Source of the DNA: Lentinus brumalis
Taxonomy: Eukaryota > Basidiomycota > Agaricomycetes > Polyporales > Polyporaceae
NCBI GenBank assembly: GCA_001792895.1
Contig: MARA01000034.1
Span: forward strand, 1-64,000
Direction: 5' to 3'
DNA: 64,000 nt
Shown here: positions 57,801 through 64,000 of the stretch, one piece after another
Numbering within the stretch: the stretch's first letter is position 1
Layout: every line of letters begins with the position of its first letter
Made by a program: the position numbers and the translations under genes
The notes under the pieces: model-generated
What the model was told of the DNA's origin: nothing
The model's database searches: none
Seen by the model: only the letters and a program-made list of their open reading frames with translations

Positions 57801-59739
57801 ACCCTTCCCCGCAATATTGCACTCCATAGGCTATATAGCGTCCGTTGTACCATTGCCACCCCCCCTTTATATTGCGCTCTATAGCCACCACTATCCACTC
57901 TGTAGCGCAATGTAGCACAATAGTGACGTCCCAAAATAGCAATTTTGTTCTGATCTCCGTCGGGTTGCTTGTTTGATCACACCGCCATCGCCATAAAGAT
58001 GCTCAGGTCAACGGGATGGACAAATACAATTGCATGCAACTCAGAACTACTACATGGGTAATATAATCACAAGGACGGCGAGGGCGGGCTGGTGGGTCGA
58101 AGAAAAGTACGCCAGTGAGGCGTGACCAGATGCAATGGTGCGAGGGCGAGGGTGCAACGAGGTCGAAGACGAGATGAACAAGGTCATACTGACGGGCGAA
58201 CAAGAAACGAGGGGATGGAAAGTGGGCCAGTGGAGTAAGGGACGCTGCAGTCAAGGTACAAGAAGGAGCGATGTAACTGAGACCACCGAGTGCAGAAGAG
58301 ACTGAGCGTGCCAGCGAACAAGAGCAGGGCAGAACGAAGACGGGAGAGCAGGCGGCCGAAGCAGTCAGACAAGTAAATTCTGGCGGCGTCGACAGGCAGT
58401 CAGTCGGAGCGGACAAGCCAGTGACTGAGCGAGAGTACGCGCGGCGCAGGGCAATGGACAAGGACAGTTTGAGTAGTGGAATGGAGTTGGGCGGGATGGC
58501 TTGAGCGCAACGGTACGAGAGGACGAGCTCGAATGGGCGACGGGCGGGAGAGAGGCGACGGGAGGGACTCGGGAGAGAGGCGACGGGCGGGACTCGGGAG
58601 AGAGGCGACGGGCGGGAGAGAGGCGGTGGGCAAGAGCAATAGGGCATACCGTGATAGCGGCCGGCATGCTCCTGATGGTCGTGAGGGAACATGGGCCAAG
58701 AAGAAGGTGAGGAGGGACACCGGAAGGTAGACTTGAGGTTGAGTACTTGAGGCAGCAGATTTGTGGACGGCGACCAGAAGGCAGCAAAGCGAATAGTGGG
58801 AACTGACTAGATGATCAGGGCAGAGTATTGCGCAAGAGTGGACTTGGCTAGGCGAGGGTATGAGGGCGGGATGAGAGCGGGATGGTCGTACAAGGCGGTG
58901 AGCTCGACTCTCGAGCAACGAGCTGGTGGGCCTGGTAGGAGCGCAAAGGCGGGCCGTGGCTGTTCTTCGCATGCGCCTGATATGCCTTGAAGTACTTGCT
59001 TGAGGGCGGGGGTTGGCGGGGCGAGAGAGCATGGAGATGGTAGGGAAAGACAAGGAGAGAGAGCGAAAAAACGACGAAGTCCGTGGCCCAGAGATAACAG
59101 ATCAGTCGGCGCCTGCCAGCTCCGACGATCTCCGACTCCTTCCGAGACTGCGGAGCTGCTACAATGCATGTCTCCGCTGTGATTCTAGTCTTGCTGTGAC
59201 GTCTTCGAATGCTTTCAAGGGCTTGTCTCAGACCTCCAACCGTGTAGGAAGACTTTCAGCACAATAACGCGCTGTTTGATGTGGAGCACACTCTATAGCA
59301 CAATAGTGTGCTATAGAGTGCAACGGGCTGCAACGAAATCGGGTGGCTGCAATGGCCGATAGGCGCCGAAACCCGGTCTCCCTGATGCCCTCGATGCCTA
59401 CGCAGTATAACTAACTGTATGTTGTTCGTCACAGCAACATCCTCCGAAGCTGAACGTGCGTTCTCGCGCGGTCGTCTCACAGTCTCCCGTCTCCGCCACT
59501 CTCTCTCGGACAGCTCCGTCCGCGCGAGCACCGTCCTTGGGTCCTGGGCCCGGATCCCTGACCTTGTGCCCCAGGGCGAGATACTCGCATCTCTTGATCC
59601 GTCTGGGGTGAAGGACAAGGGTGCCCCTGAAGTCACGGTGATCAGCGACGACGAAGTCGAGGATGAGGAGGGTGTTGAGATCCCGCCAACCTCAGGTACG
59701 GAGGATTTTATGTCGGAGGCCGGCTCTGCGTTTGATTAG
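54878..59739 (+). CDS. hAT-family transposase with BED-like finger
   Basis: The start is the ATG at 54,878 (MSSSGSTTNKRRRN), with a basic Ala/Lys-rich N-terminus. A BED-type finger region follows (ISATWRSEVYDHF…FVCKR, then DSTGNLGRHVDAC after an intron). The RNase H-like core has SITLDGWTSPN (first aspartate), GVTCDNAENN (second aspartate) and RCFDHILNLVVK. An acidic insert (EDDDDDDLEALKELD…) precedes the insertion domain. The last exon from 59,435 carries ATSSEAERAFSRGRLTVSRLRHSLS, with the catalytic glutamate and hAT dimerisation motif. At least ten exons with GT-AG borders can be followed without a shift. The last intron (57,775-59,434) is about 1.66 kb, against 50-90 bp for the others. 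The protein could be active if that intron is spliced. Confidence 0.85.
57817..59323. mobile_element. Small element nested in the last hAT-transposase intron
   Basis: The oversized intron begins with TTGCACTCCATAG (57,817) and its other side has the inverse CTATAGAGTGCAA (ending 59,323), an imperfect inverted repeat of about 13 bp. Inside each end are further CTATAG words, including a 14-bp perfect hairpin at 59,289-59,320 (CACTCTATAGCACA, ATAG, TGTGCTATAGAGTG). I found no convincing target duplication. The interior is GA-rich on the plus strand, with GGGCGGGA/GAGAGGCGAC repeats. Long open frames on the minus strand are compositional. It is most likely a non-autonomous DNA element. Confidence 0.5.
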
Positions 59740-60177
59740 ACCATAGTATCTCACGTTGCTGCACTCGTGTCTTTGTTGTGCTGTGTCATGAACTTGCACT
59801 TAGTGTGAACTTGTACCCTTCGATTGAAATGAACATGACTTCTACATCCGTACGTTCTGCAGTATCGAGACACACTGCCTTCAGCCCCAAAATGGTGATT
59901 TCGAGGCACGGACATGGTGTCACCGTGTGACTCACTGCCCTTTCAATGTCCTCACAGCATCTCATGTGCTTGTCTTGCTACTATCTGCAGCTTTAATGAC
60001 CTCTCACGAGTCTCCCTACCCTGCATATGATGTCACAGTGGAAGATACCTGCATATACCTGTGAGTTGCAGGTTGACCTGTGAGTTACGGGTGTTGCTCG
60101 GGTTGTGCGGATCAATACCCGCACGGATCCAGATCAAGATTCCCAGAGCTGTCAATACCTGCGGGTACGGATCTGAT

Positions 60178-60192
60178 CCGTGCTCAGCCTTA
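60178..60192 (-). repeat. hAT right terminal inverted repeat
   Basis: Read inward from 60,192: TAAGGCTGAGC then A and CGG, matching 52,546-52,560. Confidence 0.9.
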
Positions 60193-60200
60193 AGACGTTC
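60193..60200. repeat. 8-bp target-site duplication of the hAT element, right (AGACGTTC)
   Basis: Second copy of 52,538-52,545; the F-box-like reading resumes in frame directly after it. Confidence 0.92.
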
Positions 60201-61184
60201 CTTCCGAATCTCAAGAAGCTCGCGGTATGTCTCCCGGTCTATCTCGGTACAGCCTGGCACTGACTATGTAGCGATGAAGTACTATGCCATGGATGGGGAG
60301 GGCAGGCAGAGACTGCTGTCCGCGCTTAGCCCCTCGCTCCTCGAGGTGCACATCACGTTCCCCAGTGTGCCCCCCGCTCAGGTGCAAGTGGAGAAATCTG
60401 GTGAGTCATCGGTGGTTACTCGAGAAGCAAGCGCGGCTTATCGTTCGTTACCGTGGCCAGACCTCGAGCAGAAAGCCCCGTCACTTGCACTGGATCTACG
60501 CTCCTTCCCCTGCATGGATCGTGTCTTTTGCCTCCTCGCGCCATTTACGCAACCGCATGATCGAACGCTCCAGGCTGTACAGGACACGCTACTCTCGTGG
60601 GTGCCCGAGGGTGGCAAGAAACTAGGCGGTGGACCGCCAATCGAACGACTCCTCTATCTTCGACCATGGGGAAGAGATCTCTTCAAACGGGAAGAATATG
60701 TTGCGCTCCTGCGTGCCATCGGCCCCGTCGTAGAAGCAGCGCTATGCACGCGGGAACCTCCCGAGGGAGGCCTCGGGAATCCGACTGGCGGAGACACTGA
60801 CGCACACACTGAGACTGATCCCTGCAAGGCAGAACTTGTTGTGTTGGATCTCGGAGACAAACTGGAGTGGGAGGACTGGTGGAGGGCCGCTATGACAGAG
60901 TGCTTTCCGATGCTCTCAAGGTGGAACAAGGTGGACCTGTATACAAGTCATGCAAGTGCGTTGGGCTCATATCTGTGTCATACGATAAGCCACGACGCTG
61001 ACGGGTCGCAATATCTGCAGCGGACCCAACAGGTCGATGGCAAGATCAAGACAGCACTCCGCAGGATTATGCCGACCGCATGCGTGCTATCGCGGAAGCT
61101 CGCCGCCGCCTCAAGCAGATGGATAGATTTGTCGCCACGCGAGGTGTATTGGTACGCCGAAGGTGGAAGTGGAAGCGCAATTAG

Positions 61185-62262
61185 GTACAGATTATCTCTA
61201 GTCCCTTGGGCGGCACATCATCGACTGACCGCGATTCGCTACAGACCGGTATCTGTCAGCGTCTTCGCAGAGCCGACCGGCGTTCACAAGTCTGTCCGTT
61301 GTTGCCACCGTGACGTCCCCCACCTGTTCATATTCACCTAGCTTGCACCTCACTTCTTCCTGCAATCGTTGGCCGTCCGACCACGTCGGTGATAGCTCGG
61401 TCTCTCTCATGCCATCCCAGAAACATTCAACACGTCCCACCTTTGTTCGCAGGGATGCGTCGTCTCCGGATCATCTCAGTCATGCTCGATCATTCTCCTC
61501 TATCTGCGCTCTATAGGTCACTGTTCCCTCACGATCCGGAAGACGTATTCGGTACAAGCGTCTCGCCCGACAGTCCGTCTATCGGTTGTACATAGTATAC
61601 CCTGGACACAACTCGCCAACATACTGCACGCTCCGCATTGCGACCAGAACACATAGCATGCAGTTCCACACCTGATCACTCTCTCCGCCCTCAGATCCTT
61701 ACGACGAAGTCACTATTGCGAGACGGACAGGCTGCTCAAAAGTGTTGGCAAAATAAGGGAAGAGTACAGTTTGTGCTCGATGTACTTATGGTGCGCTCAC
61801 ATCAAATCCTGTCATAGACAGCTCTCCTTCCCTTCAATCACCCCTCCTGCATCTTGCGCACTCCCCGTACTGCACTTCCGCTCCCTCACAGTCACCCGAA
61901 ACCACGTCTGCCACGAGCTACGGCGCTCGCGCGATGGGCCACCCTGCGTGCACGACGCACATTCGGACTCGCAGAGACTTCCTCCATCTTCGGGGTGCGG
62001 CAGGAGCACCTGTAGGGCATATCCCGACCCCGCCCATCTCCCCATGATGCGCCGTGGTCACCCTTCCTCTGCATCGTGATGGAGTCCGCCCGACACTCGA
62101 CATTGACGGTCCGAGGAGGTCTCGACATCGCGGCTCTTGTGCACTGCATGAGTCGTACAAGAGCCCGGCGTGCAGCCACAGGCGGCTCGTCGCGCTGAGC
62201 CGAGGTGCGGGTGGAGTTTAGTCGGGATGATGCGTGAACGGAGGGTCCGAGAAAGCCGAATA
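61185..62262. other. Spacer downstream of F-box-like copy 2
   Basis: No recognised gene. Minus-strand frames near 61,812-62,300 show no family motif. Confidence 0.4.
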
Positions 62263-62447
62263 CAGTCGAGTCTCCGATAAAGAATACTCTCGGGAGACAC
62301 CCAAAGTCGATTCGTTATGGGGGATATTCGTTACCGGAGGCTGGTTTGGCGGGGAAGCGCCCATTTGGGAGCGGGTTTTGCATGTCCAACTCGATTCATT
62401 ATCGGAAATATTCGTTACCGGGTGTTTCGTTATCGGAGACTCGACTG
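62263..62447. mobile_element. 185-bp pogo/Fot1-type MITE with TA duplication
   Basis: Both ends read CAGTCGAGTCTCCGATAA inward, a perfect inverted repeat of 18 bp, and TA flanks each end (62,261-62,262 and 62,448-62,449). The terminal sequence and TA target are those of the pogo/Fot1 branch of Tc1-mariner. The interior contains two related copies of GATTC.TTAT…ATATTCGTTACCGG. It is too short to code for a transposase, so it depends on one elsewhere. Confidence 0.85.
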
Positions 62448-62449
62448 TA

Positions 62450-62910
62450 TTGCGAGACAGAGATCTAGGAGGAAAGCGGTTGGAACAGCACGCGAATATA
62501 CTGTTGAGAGCCATATAACGTCGCCCAGGTCGCCTCCAGAAGTACATACCAAGTTCCCGTGGCTGAGCAGCGTCTAGAGGGCGTTGGGCTCCTGCACGCA
62601 GTGCGCCTCGAAGTCTGCGAGTACGTACTGTGTTGTCGAAGGAACCGATGTGTACTCCAGGCTGCGCCACTATGTCCGAGTGTATGCGCATGAAGACATC
62701 CTGCTGCCAGTGGTGGATAGGAGGGTTAAAGGGCCGTGGGAACACTTACGTCAGCGGGGGAACATCGTCATCGACCTCCGCCACATGCGTATAGATAGCA
62801 GCCTGTGGTGTCAACAGCGATCCTGAACGCCATGCTCGACGTATATATATCTGCCCGCTGCTTGCTTCAGACCCACCGACTTCGTTTATCTCCTCATCGT
62901 TCTCGCCGCC
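62450..62910. promoter_or_regulatory. Upstream region of the phosphatidylserine decarboxylase gene
   Basis: About 460 bp between the MITE and the start codon, with no recognised gene. A TATATATA stretch lies at about 62,843-62,850, roughly 65 bp before the ATG at 62,911, a plausible core promoter. The MITE lies a few hundred bases upstream. Confidence 0.5.
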
Positions 62911-64000
62911 ATGTCGCACATCCCCGCAGACGTCGCCGACACCAAGCCTATCGAGCACATCCATCCCGACAACTTGCCCACCAAGGACCCCGACAATGTC
63001 GCCGTCGCCCTCCAGACCCTTGTCACGCAGTCGCAGCAGCACGACGACGTGAAGAACAGCATGCACGCTCCGATGCATCAACTTGCCAGCCTCCCGCTCG
63101 TGCACAGGCTCTTGCCAGGACTCAAGGACCTCGCAACGCAGTACCATGTCGGCAACTACGTGATCGTCCGCGCTACTGGGGAGAGGATCTTCGAGAGCAT
63201 GCCGATCTATCCTCGGTGAGTCACTAATTACGCGTGGACTCGGTCGGCTGGGCTCTGCAATGCGAGACGTGTGCGGCCGTTTCCTGGTGTGTCAGAGGTT
63301 CCATCGCACCCATCTCCATAGTCAGGACGCGTGTTAGGTGTACACGATACACGCGAATCCTCGACCTACCGTCGCCTCCGAGTGGCCACATGGGCGAGTC
63401 ATCAGCCTGATGCGATTATGCAGGAGGATGGTGATGCCTTGGGCTCGATGGGGACCCTCGGATAGCATCTTCAATTGCAATGCTTAGCCACCACATCGGG
63501 TTTCGGTGAACGGAAGACTAACTACCGATTCTTTACAGACTTGGCATGCATCTACTCTTCTACGGCGGCACACAGATCAAGCTTCTGCACAACCGTTCAG
63601 TCGAGTCGGTCTTGCGAGACCTCTCCGTAAGGGTACGCCCCTGTGACATGTTGGTCGAGACAAACTATGATGCTGATGCCTTCCCTTAGCAAGGGAAGGT
63701 GTACGACTCACCGGAATCTGTCAAGTCCATCCCGTCGTTCATCGAGACGTATTCCATCGGCCTGGACGAGCTCGAGCAGCCGGACATCACGAAGTACAAG
63801 TCCTTCAACGAATTCTTCTATCGGTAGGCGATATCCCGAACCTCGTCTTCTGGCCCGCTCAGCATCTGTTTACAGGAAGATGAAGGCTGGGGCACGTCCA
63901 GTGGCGAACACCGCAGACCCGAACGGCTTCTGCAGCCCGGCGGATTGCAGGCTGACCGTGTATCAGACTGTCACCGCCGCTACGCAGTTCTGGTAAGTGC
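62911..64000 (+). CDS. Phosphatidylserine decarboxylase, N-terminal part (cut by window edge)
   Basis: Exons 62911-63215, 63539-63626, 63690-63823 and 63876-63992 join in frame from MSHIPADVADTKP. The segment YKSFNEFFYRKMKAGARPV and DPNGFCSPADCRLTVYQTV is the conserved N-terminal half of phosphatidylserine decarboxylase, which makes phosphatidylethanolamine from phosphatidylserine using a self-generated pyruvoyl group. The autocleavage site (LGST-type) lies beyond the window. No mitochondrial targeting peptide or C2 domain is seen at the N-terminus, which resembles the shorter fungal paralogues. It is the only clear metabolic gene in the window. Confidence 0.82.

Larger units (their letters stand above)
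52546..60192 (+). mobile_element. hAT transposon inserted in F-box-like copy 2
   Basis: The 7,647-bp element starts TAAGGCTGAGCTCGG and ends, read inward, TAAGGCTGAGCACGG, giving an 11-bp perfect terminal inverted repeat extended with one mismatch. It has a perfect 8-bp target duplication. It carries a hAT transposase gene (54,878-59,739, plus) and a second spliced gene (52,778-53,682, minus). A smaller element appears to be nested in the last transposase intron, which would explain much of the length. Confidence 0.92.
51883..61184 (+). pseudogene. F-box-like/leucine-rich gene, copy 2, split by a hAT element
   Basis: The 5' part runs from the ATG at 51,883 (MADALPSQS, LPIEVHERVIDAIFDDRY) to 52,545; the 3' part resumes at 60,201 (LPNLKKLA) and ends near 61,184. 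It is the close paralogue of 26,417-28,139. Two lesions are visible. At 52,036-52,038 TGA replaces the TGG that follows CALVCRA in copy 1, ending translation after about 51 residues. At 52,546-60,192 a hAT element interrupts the leucine-rich region. The later exons (SALSPSLLEVH, FKREEYVALLRAIGPVVEAALC, DYADRMRAIAEARRRL) are otherwise well kept and lack the stop found in copy 1, which suggests that the damage is recent. Confidence 0.8.

Noticed and set aside
58003..59053. Long minus-strand frames in the hAT intron
   Set aside because: Pro/Ser/Arg low complexity from GGGCGGGA/GAGAGGCGAC repeats, three overlapping frames open at once, no family motif.

Overview
The window is nuclear DNA of a filamentous basidiomycete, most likely an agaricomycete of the polypore type. 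The evidence is many 45-80 bp GT-AG introns, GC-rich coding exons, KDZ and hAT transposases, a TET/JBP-type dioxygenase, a polypore-style F-box-like family and a phosphatidylserine decarboxylase. No rRNA or tRNA gene was recognised. Most of the 64 kb is transposable elements inserted around a small host locus: a pair of F-box-like genes and, at the right edge, a phosphatidylserine decarboxylase gene.

Layout. (1) 1-4,830: E0, the right part of a diverged KDZ (Kyakuja-Dileera-Zisupton) element running off the left edge. It has the C-terminal half of a transposase, a minus-strand gene with two RNase H1 N-terminal-like domains, and accessory gene F. A repeat-rich stretch without recognised genes follows to 7,767. 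(2) 7,775-26,398: E1, a complete 18.6 kb KDZ element with terminal inverted repeats and a perfect 7-bp target duplication (CGCCTCT). Gene order is 55-bp satellite, A(-), B(+), C(-), D(+, TET/JBP-like dioxygenase), E(+, KDZ transposase with CxC2 cysteine cluster), F(+), GAACGG-rich subterminal region. (3) 26,417-28,139: F-box-like gene copy 1. (4) 29,508-49,449: E2, a 19.9 kb paralogue of E1 in opposite orientation with its own perfect 7-bp target duplication (CGGAGCC). It has the same six genes, but the transposase, gene A and gene B carry one-base shifts. (5) 51,883-about 61,184: F-box-like copy 2, with a nonsense codon and a 7.6 kb hAT element (52,546-60,192; 8-bp target duplication AGACGTTC). 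The hAT element carries a second spliced gene, and a smaller element appears to be nested in the last intron of its transposase. (6) 62,263-62,447: a 185-bp pogo/Fot1-type MITE. (7) 62,911-end: phosphatidylserine decarboxylase, cut by the window edge.

The KDZ elements are the main interest. E1 and E2 conserve a six-gene cargo in the same order, with paired intron positions, while their coding sequences have clearly diverged. The terminal 100 bp or so are nearly identical. Both have a 55-bp satellite inside one end and irregularly spaced GAACGG-type motifs inside the other. A CpG-rich octamer (TCGGGCGG/A) is scattered through E1 and E2, and a different G-rich hexamer (CGGGCA) through E0. The inference is that transposase E and partner F move the element, that B and C are DNA- or chromatin-binding helpers, and that D oxidises 5-methylcytosine on the element or its host. 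Linkage of TET/JBP genes to KDZ transposons in basidiomycetes is established knowledge; the roles of A, B, C and F are not known to me.
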